From Candidatus Aenigmatarchaeota archaeon (GTDB lineage: Archaea; Aenigmatarchaeota; Aenigmatarchaeia; QMZP01): a DNA stretch of 12,219 nucleotides. A model generated the notes under the pieces. It ran no database searches, was not told the origin of the DNA, and saw only the letters and a program-made list of their open reading frames with translations. Numbering within the stretch: the stretch's first letter is position 1; the number at the start of each line of letters is the position of its first letter. The translations under genes and the position numbers were made by a program. The stretch is taken from assembly GCA_016202785.1 (NCBI GenBank), contig JACQOC010000063.1, positions 1 to 12,219 on the forward strand, written 5' to 3'. Of this stretch, positions 1-5,694 are shown one piece after another.

Positions 1-541
1 CCTTAATAAGTTTTTCGTCGAGCAGCTTTATGCCCTCCCGGTCGTTCTGGTCGCGGGCATGCTGGGCAGTCAGGGCCAGCTCGTCCAGCAGCGGCAGCAG
101 TTCGGTAATCACGCCGGCGCTGGCCAGCTCGATGACGCTCTGCCGTTCCTTCTCGAAGTGCTTGCGGTAGTTGTCAAAGTCAGCCTGCAGATATTTGAGC
201 CGGTCGTTGGCTTCTTGCGCTTCTTTCGCCTTTCCGGCAGCCTCTTCTTCTAACTTCCGCCCCTTATCCGGCATCCCGGTTCCAGCCCGTTTCCCGTCTT
301 GCTCCAGTAGTCCCATCCGCTCCATGGTTTCCAGGATGCCCCACGCGTAGATGACCGCTTCGAAGGCGTTAACGTAATCCTTCCGGTCCAGGAAGTGCTG
401 GCAGTCCTTCAGGTACGCGTGCACGTTCTCCAGCTCAGCGGCAACTTTGCTGTCACTGGCCTTTGGCAGGCCTTTGACCCGTTCCTGCAGCTTGCCCAGC
501 CACTTGAGCGTCTCGCTTTCCAGCCTTTGCTCGGCATGCAT
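1..541 (-). CDS. grpE: GrpE nucleotide-exchange factor with N-terminal DUF357-like domain (3' end outside window)
   Basis: Open for 180 codons from the ATG at 541 to the window edge without interruption, so the C-terminus is missing. Residues about 97-180 match GrpE: a charged coiled-coil (KEAQEANDRLKYLQADFDNY, then RKHFEKER) followed by ELLPLLDELALTAQHA, the usual entry into the four-helix region. GrpE drives ADP release from DnaK in the cytoplasm; archaea that have DnaK acquired the DnaK-DnaJ-GrpE set. Residues about 33-80 (YLKDCQHFLDRKDYVNAFEA, then VIYAWGILETMERMGLL) resemble the archaeal DUF357 domain, which is not a normal part of GrpE. A short Gly/Lys/Glu-rich linker (81-96) joins them. 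There is no Shine-Dalgarno site; a TATA-like box lies 25 bases upstream. The GrpE call is strong; the DUF357 call rests on remembered family pattern. Confidence 0.87.
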   Translation of the reverse strand, partial: MHAEQRLESETLKWLGKLQERVKGLPKASDSKVAAELENVHAYLKDCQHFLDRKDYVNAFEAVIYAWGILETMERMGLLEQDGKRAGTGMPDKGRKLEEEAAGKAKEAQEANDRLKYLQADFDNYRKHFEKERQSVIELASAGVITELLPLLDELALTAQHARDQNDREGIKLLDEKLIK

Positions 542-562
542 GGTGCAATTTTATGCTTTCAA

Positions 563-570
563 TTTAATAT
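563..570 (-). promoter_or_regulatory. TATA-like box for grpE
   Basis: On the minus strand this reads ATATTAAA, centred about 25 bases before the grpE ATG. This fits the archaeal TATA position for a leaderless transcript. Inferred from spacing and composition only. Confidence 0.45.
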
Positions 571-576
571 CTTTGA

Positions 577-778
577 ATGGCCGGCCTGACGGTGGCTAAG
601 GACACTATAACCAAGGAAGATTACGGCCAGACCGGTTACAAGGCGCAGCGCCTGCACACGGCCTGGTCAGCTTGGACCCGAACTACTTGCTATCCGGCCG
701 CAGGACTTGGAACTGTGCATTGCCCTGGTGCGCGTTGCCGAACAAGCCATACTCTACCGCCACTTGCGGCGGCAATGA
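577..778 (+). pseudogene. Possible frame-broken relic upstream of purE
   Basis: The interval between grpE and purE has protein-like stretches in three successive plus-strand frames: from 577 a Lys/Asp-rich stretch (VAKDTITKEDYGQTGYKAQR), then LVSLDPNYLLSG near 663-698, then PQDLELCIALVRVAEQAILY ending at a TGA at 776-778. Joining them would need two frameshifts. This could be a decayed small gene or chance. The first frame is open into purE, but the stretch has no resemblance to a PurE N-terminus, and a TATA box lies between it and the purE ATG. No family recognised. Confidence 0.2.
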
Positions 779-785
779 CCGCGGC

Positions 786-793
786 TTTTTATA
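786..793 (+). promoter_or_regulatory. TATA box for purE
   Basis: TTTTTATA centred 27 bases before the ATG at 817, with no Shine-Dalgarno site between. This supports a leaderless purE transcript and the choice of the internal ATG rather than the longer open frame. Confidence 0.55.
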
Positions 794-816
794 AGGCGGC
801 GGACAATATCCATATA

Positions 817-1209
817 ATGACCGACGTCTGCATCATTGCCGGCTCGAAATCGGACGAGCACATTGTCCTCAAGGTGGAGGAGGTGCTGCGCGCCGAGAAG
901 ATTAATTTCGAAACCTTCTATTCCAGCGCGCACCGCGAGCCGGAACGCGTGAAGGAAATAGTTGCTGGCAGCAAGGCCAGCGTGTTCATCTGCATCACCG
1001 GCCTGTCGGCTGCACTGCCCGGGTTTGTCGCCAGCCACACCGAGAAGCCGGTCATCGGCGTGCCGGTTTCCGCCCAGCTCGGCGGCCTGGATGCATTGCT
1101 GTCTACCGTGCAGCTGCCAAAGGGCGTGCCCGTCGCCACCGTCGGAATAGACAATGGCGCCAACGCTGCCTACCTGGCGAAGCGCATGCTCGGCATCCGC
1201 AAGAAGTGA
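817..1209 (+). CDS. purE: PurE, phosphoribosylaminoimidazole (AIR) carboxylase, catalytic subunit
   Basis: 130 residues covering the PurE core of de novo purine synthesis (AIR to CAIR, or the N5-CAIR mutase step if a PurK exists; none is in this window). Visible motifs are IIAGSKSD (6-13), which binds the ribose phosphate, SAHREPERV (37-45) with the catalytic His39, then GLSAALPGFVASHTEKPVIG and GLDALLSTVQLPKGVPVATV. The arrangement resembles euryarchaeal PurE proteins, but this one stops right after the core with no long C-terminal tail. In most relatives the segment corresponding to SAALPG reads AAHLPG, so a conserved second His is Ala66 here. The start at 817 is chosen from the TATA spacing and family length. 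The gene ends at TGATCA, where the opposing winged-helix gene also ends with zero gap. Confidence 0.93.
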   Translation: MTDVCIIAGSKSDEHIVLKVEEVLRAEKINFETFYSSAHREPERVKEIVAGSKASVFICITGLSAALPGFVASHTEKPVIGVPVSAQLGGLDALLSTVQLPKGVPVATVGIDNGANAAYLAKRMLGIRKK

Positions 1210-1605
1210 TCAGCGCCTTATCCTTACCTTCTCCCTGATCCCAAGCGGGCCGTAGCCGTTGTTGTCTTCGATTTCCGCGTGGCCGTTGGCTACCCCTTCC
1301 ATGTTGGCTACCAGCAGCAGGCCGATGAAGGTCAACCTGGCGTTAACCCCTTCCTGGCATTCGATCAGCCCCAGCTTCTTCAGCCGGAACACGTGGCTCC
1401 ATAACGCTGACTCGGAGCAGTCCAGTTCCCTGGACACTTCCTTAACCGTTCTGGTGATGGTCTTGCCGTTGCCCGCTATATGCTGCATGATGCTGGCCTG
1501 CTTGGCCTTGATGCAGTGCGTGGCGAAGCCTTTCAGGAAGGAGTCGATGTCCGCGAAACCATGCGCGATGTCTCCTTTCACCAGAAGCATTTTGTCATCC
1601 GCCAT
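1210..1605 (-). CDS. Winged-helix DNA-binding protein, probable archaeal transcription regulator
   Basis: 131 residues from the ATG at 1605 (the frame extends upstream to a TTG at 1704, but the ATG has a TATA-like box 27 bases before it). The central part, TVKEVSRELDCSESALWSHV then FRLKKLGLIECQEGVNARL, is a helix-turn-helix followed by a wing, preceded by CIKAKQASIMQHIAGNGKTI. The C-terminal tail is Arg-rich (IREKVRIRR). No ligand or metal site is evident. Its core aligns by eye with the winged-helix protein at 10524-10793 (shared C-x4-Q, TIT-x-T, S-x-L, LT-x2-G positions), so the two seem to be paralogues. It ends at the same TGATCA as purE and may be coregulated with, or interfere with, purE transcription. 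Function as regulator is inferred from fold only. Confidence 0.75.
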   Translation of the reverse strand: MADDKMLLVKGDIAHGFADIDSFLKGFATHCIKAKQASIMQHIAGNGKTITRTVKEVSRELDCSESALWSHVFRLKKLGLIECQEGVNARLTFIGLLLVANMEGVANGHAEIEDNNGYGPLGIREKVRIRR

Positions 1606-1627
1606 ATGGCCTCGGCCTTGCGCCGTA

Positions 1628-1635
1628 ACTTTATG
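1628..1635 (-). promoter_or_regulatory. TATA-like box for winged-helix gene
   Basis: Minus strand CATAAAGT, centred about 27 bases before the ATG at 1605. It decides the start against the upstream TTG. Confidence 0.4.
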
Positions 1636-1643
1636 GGACGACC

Positions 1644-1727
1644 CTAGAAGAGAGTACCGGAAAAGCTCGGCAGGCCTACGCCGATGACGTAACCAGTGTT
1701 CCAAACCTGGGCCTGCTGGGTTTCCAT
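1644..1727 (-). CDS. Possible leaderless small protein of 27 residues
   Basis: ATG at 1727, stop TAG at 1644, in the 177-base gap between tyrS and the winged-helix gene. A good TATA-like box (CTTAAAAG on the minus strand) is centred about 25 bases before the ATG, the same spacing as for confident genes here. The product begins METQQAQVWNTGYVIGVGLP and ends PSFSGTLF: a polar start, then a glycine-rich hydrophobic half without a clear membrane span. I do not recognise a family. It may be a true small protein, a leader peptide for the winged-helix gene 38 bases downstream, or a chance frame. Confidence 0.35.
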   Translation of the reverse strand: METQQAQVWNTGYVIGVGLPSFSGTLF

Positions 1728-1748
1728 AAGCCTTATTGGCAGCTAGGC

Positions 1749-1756
1749 CTTTTAAG
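1749..1756 (-). promoter_or_regulatory. TATA-like box downstream of tyrS
   Basis: Minus strand CTTAAAAG, about 25 bases before the small ORF's ATG. It implies a new transcript starts between tyrS and the winged-helix gene. Confidence 0.45.
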
Positions 1757-1782
1757 CGTTGTGCGCGGGAATTTCCGGAGTG

Positions 1783-2871
1783 CTAGCGAGTGATGTCTTG
1801 GCTGCGCACGAATTCGTAAAGCTCTTTGGCCTTCTTGTCCTTCTCAAAATGCGTCCGGATCGGCTGCACCAACTTGTCGATGTATAGCGCGGTTGCCATC
1901 TTCAGGTCGGCAGGATGCAGCTTCCCATCGCGGAACGCAGCCTCCAGTTCCTGGTAAGAGGCATAGCTCAAAGAACCGCCGAATTTTGTCGGCCGCTCGA
2001 TAGCCATTACGTCAAACTTGCGGAACACCATGTGTCTGCAGTATTCCAAGACTGGGTTGTTCTCGATGTTCTTCGGCTCGCAAAACGCCTTATTCATCTT
2101 GGCCGCAATCTCCTGCTTGGAGTCATGCACGAAGATGGCTGAAGAAGGCTTGGACTTGCTCATCTTGCTGCTGATCTCGATGTCCAGTTTTTGGTTTTCC
2201 TCGTAGCCTTCCGGCTGCTTGACGCCTTCCAGCGACATCAGCATGTGGTGGGAAACCACGACCGGCTTCCACAATCCCAGCTTCGGGCCGACCTCTCGAG
2301 CCAGTATGTTGACCTTGCGTTGGTCCATGCCTAGCTGCGTTATGTCCGCTTCCAGCTCGAAGATGTCGCTACATTGCATCATCGGGTAGAAGTACTGGGC
2401 GACTTCCTTCATCTCGCCTTCCTTGCGGCCCATGATGGTCAGGCATCGGTTCGCGCGGTTCATGGTCGTTATCTTGGAGATCTGCACCACCCGTTTCCAA
2501 TAGTCGGCGTCCATGTGCTCGCTGGCCCAGAGGAACTTGAGGTTTTTCCCTTCCTCGAGGCCGGCGCCTTTCCACACTTCGATGAAATACTCGCCGACCT
2601 TGTGGATGGCTTCAAGGTCGCCGTCCATCTTGTTGTTGATCCAGGCGAACCAATCGGCCAGCCACAGCTTGAAATGCACGCCGGCCTTGAGCAGGTCTTG
2701 CAGCAGCAAGGCCCGGAACACGCCGAAATGTATCGGGGCAAGCCCGGACGGCTCGAAGCCGTCGTATGCGACAGGATGCTGCTTGGTTTCCAGCAGCTGG
2801 CGCAGCTCCTCCATGGTTATGATTTCCTCCCCTACTCCGCGCACCAGCTCCAGCCTGGCTTCGGTGTCCAT
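1783..2871 (-). CDS. tyrS: Tyrosyl-tRNA synthetase (archaeal/eukaryotic type)
   Basis: 362 residues, class I aminoacyl-tRNA synthetase that charges tRNA-Tyr. The HIGH-type site appears as PSGLAPIHFG (41-50), with Phe in place of the usual Ile/Leu. The KMSKS loop is exact (236-240) and followed by KPSSAIF as in the archaeal/eukaryotic group. Tyrosine-recognition residues are visible in YPMMQCSDIF (Tyr162, Gln166, Asp169) and GMDQRKVNILARE (Gln184), which separate it from TrpRS. The C-terminus holds the short archaeal anticodon-binding helices and no S4 domain. The start is supported by a TATA-like box 25 bases upstream. It follows the decarboxylase gene after 39 bases but appears to have its own promoter. 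Confidence 0.95.
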   Translation of the reverse strand: MDTEARLELVRGVGEEIITMEELRQLLETKQHPVAYDGFEPSGLAPIHFGVFRALLLQDLLKAGVHFKLWLADWFAWINNKMDGDLEAIHKVGEYFIEVWKGAGLEEGKNLKFLWASEHMDADYWKRVVQISKITTMNRANRCLTIMGRKEGEMKEVAQYFYPMMQCSDIFELEADITQLGMDQRKVNILAREVGPKLGLWKPVVVSHHMLMSLEGVKQPEGYEENQKLDIEISSKMSKSKPSSAIFVHDSKQEIAAKMNKAFCEPKNIENNPVLEYCRHMVFRKFDVMAIERPTKFGGSLSYASYQELEAAFRDGKLHPADLKMATALYIDKLVQPIRTHFEKDKKAKELYEFVRSQDITR

Positions 2872-2891
2872 AGTGATATTTGCCGCCTTAT

Positions 2892-2900
2892 CCTTAAATC
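2892..2900 (-). promoter_or_regulatory. TATA-like box for tyrS
   Basis: Minus strand GATTTAAGG, centred about 25 bases before the tyrS ATG, lying just past the decarboxylase stop codon. This implies tyrS need not depend on the upstream operon. Confidence 0.5.
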
Positions 2901-2910
2901 CCGTTTTGCA

Positions 2911-4278
2911 TCACCTAGCTAATGTTTTGTTGAGCCGGTCAATGTACCCGTTCAGAGTATCGCGGTCGGCGTATGGCATGAAATGGATCCAGAAGCCGTC
3001 CCGTTCGGCTACCGGCATTTCTAGCTCCTGCTTCCTTCGGCATCTTATTGTTGTGGAGTAGGCAAGGTTTGGACCGGCATTTTTGTTGAACTCTTCCATG
3101 AACCGGTAATTTTTTCCGCTACACGAGGAAAAACTGACAATGCCGGTTTGCGGTTCTACTATCAGTTCAAACGCCTCTGATTGCCTGATGTATTCTGAGA
3201 ATTCTTTTGCCAGTTCCCGCATTCTGTATGCCATGTCGGCCATGCTCTGCTTACCGTACTTAAGCAACACGCCCAGGTTGCTGGGTATGGAGTGGGCTCC
3301 CTGCCCTAGTCTTGTCACCGGTGCCCTTGACCGCAAGAAATGCTGCCTGCTGTATGGGAACCCCCAAGATTCCGAGTCGTATGCTTCCCTATCCTCCTCA
3401 AGGAGAGAGTATTTCAATTTTTCGCCGTCCTTCAGCAGCAGCATCGCGTGGCTCATCGTTCCTAACCACTTGTTGAAATCCATCGCTATGAAATCTATCT
3501 CCGGACAACTGAAAGTCGTCCCGGATTCGGCCAGGAAGTACCAACCGAAGGCCGCATCAATCAGCAGGTCAGGACTGTAATTGCCGGCCTTCTTGGCCGG
3601 AGCTAGACGCGCTGCGTCCTGGATTATTCCGTGCTCGGTGTCGCCAGCCACGGTCACCGCAGTTATTATCTCCTGCCTGCTTGCAGATGCTTTCGAGAAT
3701 ATGTCTTCTAAGCACGCTGCATCTGGCTGAAAGCCCTCGTCAAGGTCGTAAAATATGACATTTTCCGTTCCTAGACCAGTCAGCTTTGCTGCCTTTTTCA
3801 CTGCCACGTTTGATGTTACCGGAGCAAGTATCGCTAACCTTTTCTCCTGCTGGAAAGACATTTCTTGGTAGCGGCATCTGGAATTATGTATAGCCTCGGT
3901 GAGCGCTGAAGTGACCCCGTGAGTGGAAAGGAAGCCGCCTTGCTGCGGCTTCGGATGCCCGAGAAAATCCAGCACCATCCTTCCAAGGGTGTCCTCAAGA
4001 TTGTAGTACGCGTTGGATAGAACCGGCGAGGACAAATGCACGTTGGCCGCAGCTTCGCTTAGATTTCTCAGTTCTACTGCGAACTCATCGGGAATGGCAA
4101 GCACTCGGCCGGCATTCAGTTTGCTGTTCTGCCATCTGTTGCTTTTTACTGATGACACTAAGTATTCTCTGATTAGATTTTCATCCAAACCGCTTTCCGG
4201 TAAACAATCTATTTTTTCCAGAGCTTGAGGATTGTTCACAATAGAGGTCTCTTTTCTTCTGCCTTTCCCCAGTTTCAT
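2911..4278 (-). CDS. Group II PLP-dependent amino acid decarboxylase family protein (AADC/tyrosine decarboxylase-like)
   Basis: 455 residues with the fold-type I PLP scaffold. Asp241 in LIDAAFG should pair with the PLP ring nitrogen and Lys270 in MDFNKWLGT should carry PLP; TVAGDTEHGIIQD (209-221) is the usual aGTTe-G-iD segment. Relatives include aromatic amino acid decarboxylases and archaeal tyrosine/aspartate decarboxylase MfnA. Two residues deviate by eye alignment: the His that stacks on PLP is Asn157 (TSNVAVKKA) and the His before the PLP lysine is Asn269. The glycine motif reads STHGVTSAL rather than SGGTEAN-like. Substrate cannot be read from sequence. It lies 26 bases after the GNAT gene in one operon; DNA is lower in G+C than neighbours. 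ATG 4278 is taken as start, but the first 30-40 residues are poorly constrained. Confidence 0.83.
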   Translation of the reverse strand: MKLGKGRRKETSIVNNPQALEKIDCLPESGLDENLIREYLVSSVKSNRWQNSKLNAGRVLAIPDEFAVELRNLSEAAANVHLSSPVLSNAYYNLEDTLGRMVLDFLGHPKPQQGGFLSTHGVTSALTEAIHNSRCRYQEMSFQQEKRLAILAPVTSNVAVKKAAKLTGLGTENVIFYDLDEGFQPDAACLEDIFSKASASRQEIITAVTVAGDTEHGIIQDAARLAPAKKAGNYSPDLLIDAAFGWYFLAESGTTFSCPEIDFIAMDFNKWLGTMSHAMLLLKDGEKLKYSLLEEDREAYDSESWGFPYSRQHFLRSRAPVTRLGQGAHSIPSNLGVLLKYGKQSMADMAYRMRELAKEFSEYIRQSEAFELIVEPQTGIVSFSSCSGKNYRFMEEFNKNAGPNLAYSTTIRCRRKQELEMPVAERDGFWIHFMPYADRDTLNGYIDRLNKTLAR

Positions 4279-4304
4279 GAAATTGAGCCATTTCAGTCAC
4301 CATC

Positions 4305-5045
4305 TTACTGGAGTATATGCGTATCCGCAGGACATAGAAGCGGTGCATCTCCGTAAAGTTTGCTCATAAGCATCACATTATCCCTGCTGTAGGTGTTGTT
4401 TCCTGCGTACGCCAATATGAACCCTCTGAGTATCGCTTCCTTCTTGAAGCCTAGATTCGCAAATATTTTTTGTGTGGCAGTGTGGAAGGTAGCGCAGTAA
4501 ACGTAACCCAGCTCTGTTCCTGCGCCCTCAACCAGCTTATCTATAGCTTCGGTAAACCCTCTGCATAAGCCTCTGCCTCGGTATTCGGGATGTGTCACGG
4601 TCGCTGTGTACTCTACACTCATGTTCTGCTCGCTAGGTGTGATGGCCCAAACTGATGCCAATCTGTCATTTCTGGTGTCTTGCAGTGTAAAAATTTTCAT
4701 ATTTTCCAGCTCGCGGTACTCTTGCGAATGATGCAATTTTTCATAAGGACCACTGAATAGTTCAGGAAATCCTTCCCTGTAAAGTTTGGCCACTTCTTTT
4801 GCAAGTTCTGAATTTTCCATGTTAAGTTCACCTATAATGAACGCGCTACCGCTGGAATCTCCGATTGTTGCATTAAATGGCGGCCATAACAATGGCCAAT
4901 CCATTTTTCTCTCATTAAGATCAATGACCTTCGTTGATGACAAAATATTTTTATGCTGGATTCCGCTTATCAACTCCCCTATACCTTCCTCGCTGTATGC
5001 ACTCGTTTTTCTCGGCTCGTGCATTCGCGCTTCTTCGTTGTCCAT
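4305..5045 (-). CDS. GNAT-family N-acetyltransferase
   Basis: 246 residues from the ATG at 5045, chosen because GAGGTG lies 6 bases before it; the frame opens 17 codons earlier, but those codons run over the promoter. The acetyl-CoA loop is plain: ATVTHPEYRGRGLCRGFTEA (about 148-167), with the R-x-x-G-x-G/A signature as RGRGL. It is followed by ATQKIFANLGFKKEAILRGF (about 190-209), the usual beta6-beta7 end of GNAT enzymes. The C-terminal pattern and size recall acetyltransferases acting on amino acid amines such as beta-lysine acetyltransferase, but that specificity is a guess. First gene of an operon with the PLP enzyme, divergent from the Lrp regulator. A shared substrate (amine or amino acid) is the natural inference. 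Sample G+C is about 40% over 4741-4800, against about 60% over 8341-8400. Confidence 0.82.
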   Translation of the reverse strand: MDNEEARMHEPRKTSAYSEEGIGELISGIQHKNILSSTKVIDLNERKMDWPLLWPPFNATIGDSSGSAFIIGELNMENSELAKEVAKLYREGFPELFSGPYEKLHHSQEYRELENMKIFTLQDTRNDRLASVWAITPSEQNMSVEYTATVTHPEYRGRGLCRGFTEAIDKLVEGAGTELGYVYCATFHTATQKIFANLGFKKEAILRGFILAYAGNNTYSRDNVMLMSKLYGDAPLLCPADTHILQ

Positions 5046-5051
5046 TTTCAT

Positions 5052-5057
5052 CACCTC
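5052..5057 (-). promoter_or_regulatory. Shine-Dalgarno site deciding the GNAT start
   Basis: Minus strand GAGGTG-ATGAAA-ATG. The purine-rich site sits at good spacing from the ATG at 5045 and overlaps the alternative ATG at 5051, favouring 5045. Confidence 0.5.
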
Positions 5058-5084
5058 GGAATAACTATACCTTCCGAATCTTGC

Positions 5085-5094
5085 GTATTTATGC
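5085..5094 (-). promoter_or_regulatory. TATA-like box for GNAT-decarboxylase operon
   Basis: Minus strand GCATAAATAC, about 45 bases before the GNAT ATG. This would give a leader of about 20 bases holding the Shine-Dalgarno site. Confidence 0.45.
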
Positions 5095-5100
5095 ATATTT

Positions 5101-5111
5101 GAATAAAATTC
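5101..5111. promoter_or_regulatory. Palindrome GAAT-AAA-ATTC, candidate Lrp operator
   Basis: Perfect 4-bp arms GAAT/ATTC around three bases, just upstream of the GNAT TATA box. Same pattern as the palindrome at 5142-5152; centres are 41 bp apart, close to four helical turns. Confidence 0.4.
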
Positions 5112-5128
5112 GAAAAATAGACAATAAG

Positions 5129-5137
5129 TATATAAAT
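5129..5137 (+). promoter_or_regulatory. TATA box for Lrp-family gene
   Basis: TATATAAAT centred about 25 bases before the ATG at 5158, the strongest TATA match in the window. The transcript should be leaderless. Confidence 0.6.
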
Positions 5138-5141
5138 AATG

Positions 5142-5152
5142 GAATACTATTC
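5142..5152. promoter_or_regulatory. Palindrome GAAT-ACT-ATTC, candidate autoregulatory operator
   Basis: Perfect arms GAAT/ATTC with one extra pair (A/T) inside the spacer. It sits between the TATA box and the start codon of the Lrp gene, where bound protein would block polymerase. Pairs with the site at 5101-5111. Confidence 0.45.
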
Positions 5153-5157
5153 AATAT

Positions 5158-5607
5158 ATGAAGGATATCAGGCCCAGGCTGATAGAGCTGTTCCGGAAGG
5201 GCTATTGCACGCCCCAGATCGCCAGGATCGCCCGCAAGCTCGGCGCGCCTTCCACCACCCTACATTACAACATCAAGCAGATGGAAAAGGACGGGCAGGT
5301 GAAGGCCTACAAGGCCGTGTTCGACTACAAGAAAATAGGCGAAGGCTTCTGCACCTATGTGCTGATTAACCTGGCGCCAGATGAGTATGGAGATCCGGAG
5401 CGGGTGGCCAGACACCTTGCCAGATTTCCCCAGATAGAAAGCGTGGACATTGCTACCGGCGATTGGGAAGTGGTGATTAAGGTACGAACCAAGGACATCG
5501 ACCAATACTATGAGTTTGTCAGGAACGTTTTGTCCATGAAAGGCATTGCTAAGGTCAAATCGCTCAACTCCCTCAAGCAGATAAAGACCGAGTTCGTCGA
5601 ATTATAG
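5158..5607 (+). CDS. Lrp/AsnC-family transcription regulator
   Basis: 149 residues, the normal size for the family. The N-terminal part (about 1-55) is the helix-turn-helix: CTPQIARIARKLGAPSTTLH then YNIKQMEKDGQVKAYKAVFD. After a linker, residues about 63-140 form the RAM/AsnC ligand-binding alpha-beta domain, with ESVDIATGDWEVVIKVRTKD carrying the usual TG-x-[WY]-[DE] effector-site turn. Such proteins form octamers or dimers and often sense amino acids. Divergent from the GNAT-decarboxylase operon over a 112-base AT-rich spacer with two matching palindromes, which suggests it controls both that operon and itself. The amino acid sensed is unknown. Leaderless start from a strong TATA box. Confidence 0.92.
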   Translation: MKDIRPRLIELFRKGYCTPQIARIARKLGAPSTTLHYNIKQMEKDGQVKAYKAVFDYKKIGEGFCTYVLINLAPDEYGDPERVARHLARFPQIESVDIATGDWEVVIKVRTKDIDQYYEFVRNVLSMKGIAKVKSLNSLKQIKTEFVEL

Positions 5608-5616
5608 GGTTGCCCG

Positions 5617-5694
5617 CTAGTCCAGGCCGATTCTCCTGATGCCTTTTACCTTGTCGAGAAGCGCGAATATGAAGAAATCAGCGTCCAGGCACAT
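5617..5694 (-). pseudogene. 25-codon PIN-domain (VapC-like) toxin remnant
   Basis: The ATG at 5694 overlaps the stop of the AbrB-like gene as TGATG, the usual coupling of antitoxin and toxin genes. The product starts MCLDADFFIFALLDKVKG, very like the first strand and helix of PIN toxins (hydrophobic-L-D-[TA]-[DN]-F-[LF]-I), and ends GIRRIGLD before TAG. A working PIN domain needs about 120-140 residues with four acidic residues; only the first is possible here. An internal deletion joining the two ends of a vapC is one explanation. The tail could also be unrelated sequence. Confidence 0.4.

Noticed and set aside
638..655. AGGCGC-A-GCGCCT inverted repeat and a tRNA-like stretch before purE
   Set aside because: No cloverleaf, T-loop or acceptor stem can be assembled, and a one-base loop cannot form a hairpin as drawn.
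754..1163. Minus-strand open frames opposite purE
   Set aside because: They are antisense to a well-conserved enzyme, have no recognisable motif, and carry the low-complexity look of shadow frames.
1207..1212. TGATCA palindrome shared by the purE and winged-helix stop codons
   Set aside because: Two opposing TGA stops with no gap always produce this palindrome, so it needs no regulatory reading.
1259..1687. 142-codon plus-strand frame opposite the winged-helix gene
   Set aside because: The minus-strand frame has a clear winged-helix pattern and TATA-supported start; the plus frame has no family features.
2374..3061. Two 182-codon plus-strand frames opposite tyrS
   Set aside because: TyrRS motifs (KMSKS, MQCSDI) fix the minus strand as coding; the plus frames are complements of it.
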